A DNA stretch of 32,823 bases, from NCBI GenBank assembly GCA_025927545.1, contig JAICLE010000029.1:1-32823 (forward strand), written 5' to 3'. This document shows positions 20,372 through 30,036 of this stretch, in pieces. How positions within the stretch are numbered: the first letter of the stretch is position 1; each line of letters starts with the position of its first letter. Under the pieces are notes generated by a model. It saw only the letters and a program-made list of their open reading frames with translations. It was not told the DNA's origin and did no database searches. The DNA comes from Gemmatimonadales bacterium (GTDB lineage Bacteria > Gemmatimonadota > Gemmatimonadetes > Gemmatimonadales > GWC2-71-9). Both the position numbers and the translations under genes were made by a program.

Positions 20372-22383
20372 CCGGGGGCGCAGCCGAGCGGGCCGCGTGG
20401 CTGCGCGAGCAGATCGATCGGGCCAATCACGCCTACTACGTGCTCGATGCGCCGGAGATCTCCGACGCCGAGTACGACCGGCTGTTCCGCGAGCTCCAGC
20501 AGCTCGAGGCCGACCATCCCGCGCTGCGCTCGCCCGACAGCCCCACGCAGCGCGTCGGGGCACCCGTCGCCAGCGCGCTTGCGAAGGTGACCCATCTCCG
20601 CCCCATGATCTCCCTGGGCAACGCCTTTACACCGGAGGAGCTCACGGCCTGGGAGGAGCGCAACGCGCGCATCCTCCCCGAGGTGAGAATCGCCGGCTAC
20701 ACCACCGAGATCAAGATCGACGGCGCGGCCGTGAGCCTCACCTACGAGGGCGGCCGCCTCACGGCCGGTGCCACCCGCGGCAACGGCATCATTGGCGAGG
20801 ACATCACGGCCAACCTGCGCACCATCGCGGACGTGCCGCTGGCGCTCAAGCGCGACGGCTGGCCCCGGCTGATGGAGATCCGGGGCGAGGTCTACCTCCC
20901 GTACGCCGGATTTACCCGCGTCAACCAGGGACGTGAGCGGGACGGTGAGCCGCTCTTCGCCAACCCGCGAAACGCCGCCGCGGGCGGCCTCCGCCAGCTC
21001 GATCCCAACATCACCCGCCGCCGCCGGCTGCGGATGTTCGCGTTCGCGGTCGAGCCCATCGAGGGGAGACTCAGCGCGCGGACGCACTGGGAACTGCTGG
21101 ATCTGCTGGCCGGCTGGGGCTTCCAGATCGAGTCCCATCGCGAGCGCTTTGGAACACTGGCCGAGGTGCAGGCAGCGATCACGAGCTACGAGGAACTGAT
21201 CCCGCGCCTGCCATTCCAGGCCGACGGCGTGGTGGTGAAGGTGGACCGCCTGGAACTTCACGGCGAGCTGGGCAGCGTAGGCGGGCGGGAGCCGCGCTGG
21301 GCCATCGCCCGCAAGTTCGCGCCCGAGGTGGCGGTGACCCGGGTGGAGGACATCCGGATCAACGTGGGGCGCACCGGGGCACTCAATCCCTGGGCGGTAC
21401 TCGCCCCGGTCGAGATCTCGGGAGTGACGGTCAGCGCCGCCACGCTGCACAACGAGGAGCTGATCGCGCAGAAGGACATCCGGATCGGCGACCAGGTGGA
21501 GATCATCCGCGCGGGCGAAGTGATTCCCCAGGTCGTGCGACCGCTGCCCGACAAGCGCACCGGCCAAGAGCGCGCGTTCCGGATGCCCGACCGCTGTCCC
21601 GCCTGCGACACGCCGGTCGAGCGCCCCGCCGGCGAGGCCATGCGCTACTGCCCCAATGTCTCCTGTCCGGGACGCGTGCTGGAGGGGATCGTGCACTACG
21701 CCTCGAGCGACGCGATGGACATCCGCGGGCTGGGTTACGAGCGCGTGCGGCAGTTCCTCACGGCCGGACTCATCAGCGACGTGGCCGACCTGTACGAGCT
21801 CACGGCGGAGCGGCTCGTCCAGCTCGACCGGTTCGCCGCGCAGTCGGCCGGGCAGCTCGTCGCCGCGATCGACGCGTCGAAGGCCCGCCCGCTCTCGTCG
21901 CTGCTCTTCGGACTTGGCATCCGGCATGTCGGGAAAACGGTGGCGCAACTGCTCGCCCGGCGGTTCGGCACCATGCAGGCGCTGATGCACGCCAGCGAGG
22001 AGGACATCAGCGACGTGCCCGGCGTCGGCCCCGCGATCGCGGAAGCGGCGGCAGCCTTTTTCGCGGAGCCGCGCAATCACGAGCTCATCCGCCGGCTCGA
22101 GCGGGCCGGGCTCACCTTCAGCGAGCCTCGCGCAGCGAAAGCGGACGGCGCGCTCAAGGGCAGGAGCTACGTGCTCACCGGCACGCTGCCGACGCTCTCC
22201 CGGGGTCAGGCCACCGAACTGATTGAAGCCGCGGGCGGCCGCGTGACAGGCAGCGTGAGCCGGAAGACCGACGCCGTCGTCGCGGGCGCCGATGCCGGCG
22301 GGAAGCTCGAGAAGGCGCGCGCCTGCGAGGTGGAGATCATCGACGAGGCGGAGCTCTTGCGTCGCCTCGGCCGCACGGCCTAA
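20368..22383 (+). CDS. ligA: NAD-dependent DNA ligase LigA
   Basis: 671 residues. It seals nicks with NAD as cofactor, as the main replicative ligase. Domains run in the standard order: NAD-binding Ia domain (AYYVLDAPEISDAEYDRL), adenylation domain with the catalytic Lys in EIKIDGAA (K116), OB fold, a zinc finger with C410, C413, C428 and C433, HhH repeats (GIRHVGKTVAQLLARRFG, DVPGVGPAIAEA) and a C-terminal BRCT domain (LKGRSYVLTGTL...GGRVTGSVSRKT). The usual KIDG is intact. The GTG start overlaps the GAF stop by four bases, and the family length supports it. Confidence 0.97.
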   Translation: MTGGAAERAAWLREQIDRANHAYYVLDAPEISDAEYDRLFRELQQLEADHPALRSPDSPTQRVGAPVASALAKVTHLRPMISLGNAFTPEELTAWEERNARILPEVRIAGYTTEIKIDGAAVSLTYEGGRLTAGATRGNGIIGEDITANLRTIADVPLALKRDGWPRLMEIRGEVYLPYAGFTRVNQGRERDGEPLFANPRNAAAGGLRQLDPNITRRRRLRMFAFAVEPIEGRLSARTHWELLDLLAGWGFQIESHRERFGTLAEVQAAITSYEELIPRLPFQADGVVVKVDRLELHGELGSVGGREPRWAIARKFAPEVAVTRVEDIRINVGRTGALNPWAVLAPVEISGVTVSAATLHNEELIAQKDIRIGDQVEIIRAGEVIPQVVRPLPDKRTGQERAFRMPDRCPACDTPVERPAGEAMRYCPNVSCPGRVLEGIVHYASSDAMDIRGLGYERVRQFLTAGLISDVADLYELTAERLVQLDRFAAQSAGQLVAAIDASKARPLSSLLFGLGIRHVGKTVAQLLARRFGTMQALMHASEEDISDVPGVGPAIAEAAAAFFAEPRNHELIRRLERAGLTFSEPRAAKADGALKGRSYVLTGTLPTLSRGQATELIEAAGGRVTGSVSRKTDAVVAGADAGGKLEKARACEVEIIDEAELLRRLGRTA

Positions 22384-22421
22384 GTTCGGTCACCCGGCCC
22401 CTCACTCCGACTCACGGTCGC

Positions 22422-23000
22422 ATGAGCCTCCAACCGACGTCACCTTCGCGCCCCGGCCTCCGCCTCGGGCGGCGGGTCATTCACCAGCTCCGCGCGGCGC
22501 TCGAGCGCGATACGGGCCTCCAGGCCGCGTCCTACCTGCAGGAGGCGGGGTTCGCCGGCGGCGAAGAGCTCTACACGGAGTTCGCCGCCTGGCTCCGGGC
22601 GAGCCGCGGCGTGGAGCAGCCGCCTGACCTCGATGCGGAGTACCTGAGCGCGGCGCTGTCGGAGTTCTTCGCGGAGTCGGGCTGGGGCGCGCTCAGCGCG
22701 CAGGCACTGGGGCCCGCGGTGCTGGCGCTCGACGCCGCGGAGTGGGCGGAGGCGGTGGACGAGGGGCAGGGCGAGTTCCCGTCGTGCCATCTCACCTGCG
22801 GCCTCCTGGCGGATTTCTTCGGGCGGCTGTCGGAAGGGCTGGTGGCGGTGATGGAAGTGGAGTGCCGCTCGCGCGGGGACGCCCGCTGCCGCTTCCTGGC
22901 GGGCGCCCCCGAGACGCTGAGCACGCTGTACGAGCGAATGGCGCAGGGCTCGAGCTACGCCGGCGCCCTCGGCCTCAGCTCGGGGCCCTCAGCAGGCTGA
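22422..23000 (+). CDS. V4R-domain (4-vinyl reductase-like) protein
   Basis: 192 residues. The C-terminal half matches the V4R fold, a small-molecule (often hydrocarbon) binding domain found in XylR-type regulators, BchJ and TRAPP-like proteins: SCHLTCGLLADFFGRLSEGLVAV, then EVECRSRGDARCRFL. Cys122, His123, Cys126, Cys148 and Cys156 are the conserved positions that can bind metal. No DNA-binding or output domain is present, so it may be a ligand-sensing adaptor. I see no ribosome site at the ATG. The last 26 bases overlap the convergent DUF4097 gene. A role in bacteriochlorophyll synthesis is not supported by any neighbour. Confidence 0.82.
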   Translation: MSLQPTSPSRPGLRLGRRVIHQLRAALERDTGLQAASYLQEAGFAGGEELYTEFAAWLRASRGVEQPPDLDAEYLSAALSEFFAESGWGALSAQALGPAVLALDAAEWAEAVDEGQGEFPSCHLTCGLLADFFGRLSEGLVAVMEVECRSRGDARCRFLAGAPETLSTLYERMAQGSSYAGALGLSSGPSAG

Positions 23001-24066
23001 CCTCGCCGGAGCCGGTCTCGATCTCGATCGTCCCCTTCCCGTCACCGATCGACCCGGTCACGTGATCCCGGCCGCGCCGGGTGATCTGCAGCGGAAAATC
23101 GGTGTCGATGTCGCCGCTGGAGGTCTCGATCTCCACGGTGGCGCCGAGCGACGCCGGAGCGCGGATGGCGATGTCCCCGGAGCCGGTCTGAACCTCGAGC
23201 GAGGCGACGTCCCGGCGCAGCTCGGCCGTGATGCCGCCGCTGCCGGCCTCGAGGGACAGCTCCGGCGCAGCGGCGCCGGTCAGCCGGATGTCGCCCGATC
23301 CGGTCTCGACCGTGAGCTCCGTGCTCTCCAGGTCGGTGGCCGTGACGTCGCCGGACCCCGTCTCGACCGACAGCGGGCCGCCGCGGAGGCGCGACAGGTC
23401 CACCGAACCGGAGCCGGTGTCCACGTTGAGCTCGCCCGTGGCGTCAGACACCTGCACGGGTCCCGAGCCGACCTCGATGTTCAGCGCGCCCCTGGTTCCG
23501 GTGGCGGTCACCGGCGCGCTGCTGGCGTCCACGCGCAGGTCGCCGTCCACATTCCCGACGGTAACCGCGCCGACCGCCAGGAACACCGCCACGCGCTGCC
23601 CACGCGGCACGCGCACCAGGAGGTCGGCGCCGGCGGCGAGCCCCGGCCCTTCGCTGCTGATCCTGACTCGCCGGCCCTCCCCTCCCCCATGCCGGCCGTG
23701 GCGCTCATGATGGCCGTCGTTATCCTCGTCGAAATCGCCGAACGTGCCGTCCTCGCGGACGCGAAGCTGGGTAGAGGAATTCTCCCCGCCCTCAGCGTAG
23801 CGGATCGCATCGGACGGGTAGATGACTCGGAGGGTGGCGCGGCCGCCGATCTCGCCCTGCGCCACCGTGAGGCGCGCGGCGTCGGCGCCGGTCCGGGTCA
23901 TCTCGACGGTGACCGCGCCATTGCCCGGCTCGACCCGTAGCTTGCCGGCCAGGTTGTAGATTGCTGCGTCGCCTTCGGCCAGGCGGTAGCGCTCGGGCTG
24001 CTGGGCCTGCGACAGCGCGGGCAGGAGAAAGATTACGAGGCAGGACAGGATCGGGGTCCGCGGCAT
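22975..24066 (-). CDS. Exported DUF4097-type beta-helix repeat protein
   Basis: 363 residues. A Sec signal (about 1-21, ending SQAQ) precedes a region rich in Asp/His/Gly (about 108-130), which might bind metal. The rest is a right-handed beta-helix or beta-roll of about eight repeats roughly 20 residues apart. Each contains a [VIL]E/D/Q-x-GSG-[DGSEP]-[VI] motif, for example VETGSGDV, VETGSGDI, VQTGSGDI and IETGSGEV. This is the DUF4097 pattern. No catalytic residues are obvious, and these proteins have no established role. It is convergent with, and overlaps by 26 bases, the V4R gene. The next gene upstream on the strand is a phosphoribosyltransferase, 64 bases away. Confidence 0.85.
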   Translation of the reverse strand: MPRTPILSCLVIFLLPALSQAQQPERYRLAEGDAAIYNLAGKLRVEPGNGAVTVEMTRTGADAARLTVAQGEIGGRATLRVIYPSDAIRYAEGGENSSTQLRVREDGTFGDFDEDNDGHHERHGRHGGGEGRRVRISSEGPGLAAGADLLVRVPRGQRVAVFLAVGAVTVGNVDGDLRVDASSAPVTATGTRGALNIEVGSGPVQVSDATGELNVDTGSGSVDLSRLRGGPLSVETGSGDVTATDLESTELTVETGSGDIRLTGAAAPELSLEAGSGGITAELRRDVASLEVQTGSGDIAIRAPASLGATVEIETSSGDIDTDFPLQITRRGRDHVTGSIGDGKGTIEIETGSGEVSLLRAPS

Positions 24067-24130
24067 CAGGGCGCTCCGGTGGAGAGGACCCCCGTTCGAC
24101 AGGCGGCGGGCCGCCAGGGTTGCAGCGTCC

Positions 24131-24634
24131 CTAGAGCCGGGCGGCGTACTCGGGCCGCAGCACCAGCTCGCCGCCCTGAATGATCTCGCGGTCCCACGGA
24201 AGAATGATGAAGCTGTCGGTTTCGAACGCGTGGTAGTCCGGAGCGTACTCGCCCGTCTTGAACGAGACGGCGCTCCGCACCTCCGCGGGGCCGAGCGCGC
24301 GGACTTCGCTGAGGGCGAGCTTCATGGTCGAGCCGGTATCGCAGGTTTCGTCCACCAGGAGGATCCGTCGTCCGCGGATCGTCTGCGGCGGACCCGAGAC
24401 GAGCACGGGAGCGGCGCCCTCCTCCCGGCGGGTCACGGTCATCGAGCTGAACTCGCATTGCAGGATGGACGCGACCACCACACCGGGGATCACGCCGGCC
24501 TTGGCGATCCCGAGAACGATCTCGGGCTGATAGTCGCGGGCCACGCGGAGGGCCAGGGCGCGGCAGATCTCGCCGAAGAACGGCCAGTCCACCTCGAGCA
24601 CTCCCCGCGGCCCGCTGGGTGCGGAGCGACGCAT
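24131..24634 (-). CDS. Phosphoribosyltransferase-domain protein
   Basis: 167 residues, a type I PRTase fold. The PRPP-binding motif reads ILLVDETCDTGSTM (91-104), with the two acidic residues followed by the TGST loop. The VLGIAKAGVIPG loop (40-51) is the usual first active-site loop. FKTGEYAPDYHA and FIILPWDREI near the C-terminus resemble the COG2236-type purine phosphoribosyltransferases that convert hypoxanthine, xanthine or guanine to nucleotides. The exact base cannot be told. ATG at 24634 with the RSAPSG start is a plausible N-terminus. It lies next to a divergent TPR gene whose promoter occupies the gap. Confidence 0.85.
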   Translation of the reverse strand: MRRSAPSGPRGVLEVDWPFFGEICRALALRVARDYQPEIVLGIAKAGVIPGVVVASILQCEFSSMTVTRREEGAAPVLVSGPPQTIRGRRILLVDETCDTGSTMKLALSEVRALGPAEVRSAVSFKTGEYAPDYHAFETDSFIILPWDREIIQGGELVLRPEYAARL

Positions 24635-24706
24635 AGTCCCTGCCTCCCCGATCGAGTCCCCACCAAGCTACGCGCGCGCGGTCGCGCCAGCAACCGGCGG
24701 GCCGCG

Positions 24707-24735
24707 TTGCGGCGGTTTAGGTCGCCAAGTATCTT
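24707..24735 (+). promoter_or_regulatory. Candidate promoter for TPR/Ig-like/acyl-CoA synthetase genes
   Basis: TTGCGG (24707-24712) and TATCTT (24730-24735) are spaced by 17 bases, within the divergent gap before the small TPR gene. The -35 is partial and the -10 moderate. It would drive the run of coupled genes on the plus strand. Confidence 0.45.
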
Positions 24736-24793
24736 TTCCGAAGTCCAAAACGTTGTCCCCGTTTGACTTTGCCCGGAGATCCGCCTTCCCCCC

Positions 24794-25237
24794 ATGAGCT
24801 TCTGGAATCGCCTGTTCAGCAAAGAGCATCGCGAGACGCTCAGCCCGCAGCGGCTCGACTACCTGAACGAGGGGCTCGCGCTGGAGCGGCAGGGGGACTT
24901 CGAGGCCGCGCTCACCTCCTACCGGCTGGCGTTCCGGGACAACCCGACCGATTCCCGGATCCTGCTCAACATGGCCATCGCCTTTACCAAGACGGGCCAG
25001 CCCGAGGAGGCGATCCGCCACTACAAGCGCGCGCTGGAGCTCGACCCGAGTCTCGGAGGCGCGCACTACGGCGTGGCGTTCCTCCTGCTGAAGCGAGGCG
25101 ACTCGCAGCAGGCAGCCGAGCACCTGCGGGCCTTTCTCGCCCGGCCGCCCAAGGGGCCGGATGCCGAGCGCTGGGTGCGCCACGCGGAGAGCGCCCTGCG
25201 CGATATCGCAAGCAGCCCGGCTCCGGAGACGACGTGA
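24794..25237 (+). CDS. Small TPR protein
   Basis: 147 residues. Two to three TPR units are clear: LDYLNEGLALERQGDFEAAL (about 21-40), then TDSRILLNMAIAFTKTGQPEEAIRHYKRALELDPSL, and GGAHYGVAFLLLKRGDSQQA. The TPR repeat is a protein-binding scaffold. There is no signal peptide, so it is probably cytoplasmic. The stop overlaps the GTG of the following lipoprotein gene by four bases (GTGA). A GGAG lies rather far from the ATG, so the start is only moderately supported, but the first helix begins soon after. Confidence 0.87.
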   Translation: MSFWNRLFSKEHRETLSPQRLDYLNEGLALERQGDFEAALTSYRLAFRDNPTDSRILLNMAIAFTKTGQPEEAIRHYKRALELDPSLGGAHYGVAFLLLKRGDSQQAAEHLRAFLARPPKGPDAERWVRHAESALRDIASSPAPETT

Positions 25238-25917
25238 GCCGACGCCTGGCGCTGCTGCTCCTCGGCGCCCTCGCCGGCTGCAGCGGGCTGCAGGAGACCG
25301 AAGCCGGCGTGGTGCAGCTCGACGTGACCGTGCCGGGGCCCGACAGCGTTGAAGTGGGCGAATCGATCCAGCTCTCCGCCAAGCCGTTGGACAAGAACGG
25401 CGACAGCGTGGGCACGCCGGTCACCTGGCTCTCGGCCGACGCCACCGCCACGATCGACGCCACCGGGCTGCTGACCGGCGTCACACCCGGCGCCGCACGG
25501 GTGCAGGCGGGCGTCGGCTCGCTCAACTCGGAGCTGATCACCTTCGCGGTCGTGGCCCCGGCCGACACCCTTGTCCTGCCCGGCGACTCGGTTCTCACCG
25601 TGCCCCCCGGAACGGGAACTTCCAGCGACATGGTCACCCGGCTCGACAGCTTCAACCCGCCGGGCGCGCTGCCCGGGCGGCGGGTGATCTACGCCATCAC
25701 CTCCCCCGATCCGGCTGCGGCCCCGCCCGCCGTCGTGTTCAGCACCGGCGCGGTGGCGGACACGCTCACGACCGGCGCGGACGGCACCGCGGCGGCCGTG
25801 CTGTCCGTCATCGGCGAGCCGCCGGATACGGTGATCGTCGAAGCGCGGGCCACCCGCACCCGCGGAGCGGTGGTGCCGGGCTCGGGGCAGCGCTTCATCG
25901 TTCTGTTCCAGCACTAG
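25234..25917 (+). CDS. Lipoprotein with Ig-like (BIG_2) domain
   Basis: 227 residues. The GTG start overlaps the TPR stop. MSRRLALLLLGALAGCSG is a textbook lipoprotein signal with lipobox LAGC, the Cys at 16. A bacterial Ig-like domain follows: VQLDVTVPGPDSVEVGESIQL, DKNGDSVGTPVTWLSADATAT, and LTGVTPGAARVQAGVG, the BIG_2 layout. The C-terminal half is another beta-rich domain with repeated DTLxx and VPGTGTS segments. Such proteins often act in adhesion or as periplasmic scaffolds; no specific role is visible. The TAG stop is followed, in the same frame, by the acyl-CoA synthetase coding sequence. Confidence 0.88.
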   Translation: MSRRLALLLLGALAGCSGLQETEAGVVQLDVTVPGPDSVEVGESIQLSAKPLDKNGDSVGTPVTWLSADATATIDATGLLTGVTPGAARVQAGVGSLNSELITFAVVAPADTLVLPGDSVLTVPPGTGTSSDMVTRLDSFNPPGALPGRRVIYAITSPDPAAAPPAVVFSTGAVADTLTTGADGTAAAVLSVIGEPPDTVIVEARATRTRGAVVPGSGQRFIVLFQH

Positions 25918-25923
25918 GGGGCC

Positions 25924-27741
<1,818 letters not shown>

Positions 27742-27750
27742 GCATGAGCA

Positions 27751-27831
27751 TTGGAATCATCGCGGCCGTCGTCCGGCGTACTGGGTGCGATCTGGGTAAT
27801 TGCCTGGCTGCTGAAGCGGCGCAGGCGCTGA
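27751..27831 (+). CDS. Tiny membrane peptide, possibly frameshifted
   Basis: The frame from TTG at 27751 gives 26 residues ending GVLGAIWVIAWLLKRRRR, a single membrane span with a positive tail. The stop (27829-27831) directly abuts the convergent gene that ends at 27832, which supports this reading frame. An ATG at 27744 in another frame begins MSIGIIAAVV, a plausible start of the same peptide. One skipped base between 27765 and 27780 would join the two into a 28- to 29-residue membrane protein. It starts three bases after the acyl-CoA synthetase stop. The evidence is limited because of its size. Confidence 0.4.
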   Translation: MESSRPSSGVLGAIWVIAWLLKRRRR

Positions 27832-28419
27832 TCAGCGGGGCGGGCTGCCGACCCAGACCCCATCCGCGCTCGCCATCAGCTGGATCAGTGCGGGCGCGGG
27901 ATCAGCGCCTTCACCCACCACCCGCAACCCCGGCAGGACCACTCGCGCGCCCTCGCGCACCCAGTGCGGATCCGTGCCGAACGGCTGCCCGAGCACCACG
28001 CCGCGCATCGAGCTCGTCTTGAGCGGGAGCCGCCTTGCCCGCACCACGCTGACGCCACCGCCATCACGCACCTCGTCCGGGGGGTTCACCGCCACCAGCG
28101 CCACGCCGGGGGCGAGTTCGGCGACGTCGCGCCAGCTGGCCGCGGGCGGCCCCACCAGCACCAGATAGCCTCCCGGCCCGCCGAGGCCCACGAGCGAGGT
28201 GAGGGCATCGGCGCTTAGCGCCGTCGCCGCCAACGGGGGTGCGGGCGCATCGCGCATGTGAAGCACGCCCTCCGCGATCGTGAAGCGGCGGTCACAGATC
28301 GGACAGCCCAGCGTGCCGCTCCGCACACAGCGTCCTTCGACCACGTCCGGGAGGAGCACCAGGAACGCCTCTTCGTGCTCCGCCGGACAGCGCAGGTGAT
28401 CGGTCAGCTCGATGAACAT
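27832..28419 (-). CDS. Trm112-like zinc domain fused to degenerate methyltransferase-like domain
   Basis: 195 residues. The N-terminal 60 residues resemble Trm112, a small zinc-binding activator of methyltransferases: DHLRCPAEHEEAFL, GCPICDRRFTIAEGVLHM, with C11, C39 and C42 as likely ligands (a fourth Cys is less clear). The remainder looks like a class I methyltransferase that has lost its SAM site. GYLVLVGPPAASW stands where the GxGxG loop should be, followed by ALVAVNPPDE, LPLKTSSMRGVVLG and VLPGLRVVGEG in the correct order. It may be a regulator or scaffold for another methyltransferase. Its start abuts the M23 gene's stop, so the two are probably co-transcribed. Confidence 0.68.
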   Translation of the reverse strand: MFIELTDHLRCPAEHEEAFLVLLPDVVEGRCVRSGTLGCPICDRRFTIAEGVLHMRDAPAPPLAATALSADALTSLVGLGGPGGYLVLVGPPAASWRDVAELAPGVALVAVNPPDEVRDGGGVSVVRARRLPLKTSSMRGVVLGQPFGTDPHWVREGARVVLPGLRVVGEGADPAPALIQLMASADGVWVGSPPR

Positions 28420-30006
28420 TCAGGGCCGGAAAACGACCCAGGTGAGCTGCCCCGGCTCGACCGTCACCCGGCGATAGACCTTCTTCCCATCGATCTCGGT
28501 GCCGGTGACGTAGGTGCCCGCCGGCACGTCACTCACCGCGAAGTGCTCGCCGTAGAGCGGGTGGCCGTGGGCCTTGTCGCCGTAGGTCTCGGCGTACGAG
28601 AACGGGGTCTCGATCGGATCTCGCTTGGCCAGTCCGTAGATGCGCGCCTGCGGCACCGCCGCGCCCGCGGAATCGAACACCTGCCCTGCCACGATGCCGG
28701 TGCCCGGGAGTGGCTCGATCCAGAGCTCCGGGTTGACTGTGTACGGTGGGAATCGCTGGAGCGAGTCCACGATCGCGCCGATCGAATCGGTCGGCGACGC
28801 GGCGAGCTCGAGATGGAGATGGTCGTTGGTGGCGCGGCCGGTGTTGCCGACACGCGAGATCACCTGGCCCGTCTTCACCCGGTCGCCCACCTTCACGGCC
28901 AGCGACGAGTTGTGGTAGTAGATGGAATAGAGCCGGAACCGCTGGCCGCGGGCGGTCACCGTCGTGTCGTGGCGGATGGCGATGGTGAGCGCCCCTTCCT
29001 CGGCGCGGCCGGCATAGACCACGCGACCGCCAAGCGCCGCCATCACGGGCGTCCCGTCGGGGTTGTTGAACTCCACCCCTTGATGCTGCTGGAAGAATCC
29101 CCCCATGGTCGAGCCGTAGCGGTACGTCTGGTCGATGTAGGCGTTGTCGCTCCGCGCGATCGGCCGCTGGAGCCAGACCGTGCGCGGCGGCTTGGGGGCT
29201 CCGGCTGCCGGCGCGGCGTGCCGGATACAGGGCAGCGTATCCGTCGCCGGGCGGAGCCCGCACCGCGTGCCGCGGAACTGCTGCCGGCCGATGAGGATGG
29301 CGTTGGCCGGCGGAAACGCGGCGGCGGCGATCGGCACGGCCTTCCAGCCGGCATCCGTGTGATAGACTCGCTGGTTGCCTCTGAGCGTGGTGACGTTCCA
29401 GCCGCGCCGGTCGGCCGCCAGTCTTCGCACGTACTCGTTCGTCAGGAGCGGAAGCGCGGTATCGGCCGGGCCGCGCGCCGGCGGACCCACGGCGTCGCCG
29501 ATGGCGGTCCAGTGCTCCCCGTCATCGGTGGTGATCTGGAGGCCATCGGCGGTCGCGACCACGGTGGTGTCCCCACGGGTGACGATCCCATCGGGGATCA
29601 CGTACTGCCACTCGGGGCCGAGCTGATCGTAGGTCCAGTTCCGCCAGCTCTGCCCGCCGTCGGTCGAGAGTCCCCAGCCGTTGCCGACCGTGCCGTACCA
29701 GATCTCGCCCCGCGGCCCGAACGCGATCGCCTGCACGAAGTCCATCGAGATGGAACCGGCCGTCGTGTCGTGACGGATCGGCTCCCACGCGCCGGCGCCG
29801 GGGCGGAGACGATAGATCCCCTGCCCATACGTGCCCACCCAGAGCGCGCCCCCGTGGTCGCGCGCGACGGTGAGCACGTGGACGCCCCAACCGCTGCTGT
29901 CCGGCAGCGCGGGCACCGGAGACGAGCCACTGGTCTGGGCCGCGACGGGCCCGGCCATGAGGGCGAGCGCGGCGAGCAGTGAACGGCGCAGGGGAGCAGC
30001 AGGCAT
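28420..30006 (-). CDS. Exported propeller/M23 peptidase protein
   Basis: 528 residues. A signal peptide (about 1-24, ending VAAQ) is followed by a beta-propeller-like part with Asp-box motifs: STDGGQSW (114-121) and TTDDGEHW (159-166), plus GALWVGTYGQGIYRL and EIWYGTVGNGWG. An M23 lysostaphin-type peptidase domain follows: HQGVEF (308-313), YYHNSSLAVKVGDRVKTGQVIS with H365, and DHLHLEL (395-401). The first metal motif usually reads HxGxD; here it is HQGVE, Glu for Asp. The C-terminus (about 435-528) is a carboxypeptidase regulatory-like beta domain. M23 enzymes cut peptidoglycan cross-bridges or peptides; the Asp-box part may bind glycans. The combination is unusual. Confidence 0.85.
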   Translation of the reverse strand: MPAAPLRRSLLAALALMAGPVAAQTSGSSPVPALPDSSGWGVHVLTVARDHGGALWVGTYGQGIYRLRPGAGAWEPIRHDTTAGSISMDFVQAIAFGPRGEIWYGTVGNGWGLSTDGGQSWRNWTYDQLGPEWQYVIPDGIVTRGDTTVVATADGLQITTDDGEHWTAIGDAVGPPARGPADTALPLLTNEYVRRLAADRRGWNVTTLRGNQRVYHTDAGWKAVPIAAAAFPPANAILIGRQQFRGTRCGLRPATDTLPCIRHAAPAAGAPKPPRTVWLQRPIARSDNAYIDQTYRYGSTMGGFFQQHQGVEFNNPDGTPVMAALGGRVVYAGRAEEGALTIAIRHDTTVTARGQRFRLYSIYYHNSSLAVKVGDRVKTGQVISRVGNTGRATNDHLHLELAASPTDSIGAIVDSLQRFPPYTVNPELWIEPLPGTGIVAGQVFDSAGAAVPQARIYGLAKRDPIETPFSYAETYGDKAHGHPLYGEHFAVSDVPAGTYVTGTEIDGKKVYRRVTVEPGQLTWVVFRP

Positions 30007-30036
30007 GTGACGGGTCTCGGCGGAGAAGGAGGTCGG

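Noticed and set aside
19885..22080. 731-residue open frame on - strand opposite ligA and the GAF gene
   Set aside because: LigA catalytic and zinc residues on the + strand are intact; the opposite frame has no domain character.
22422..23000. BchJ-type bacteriochlorophyll gene
   Set aside because: V4R domains occur in many contexts; no photosynthesis gene is nearby.
28258..29982. 574-residue open frame on + strand opposite the M23 gene
   Set aside because: No motif, strongly Arg/His-biased; the - strand has a signal peptide and M23 motifs.
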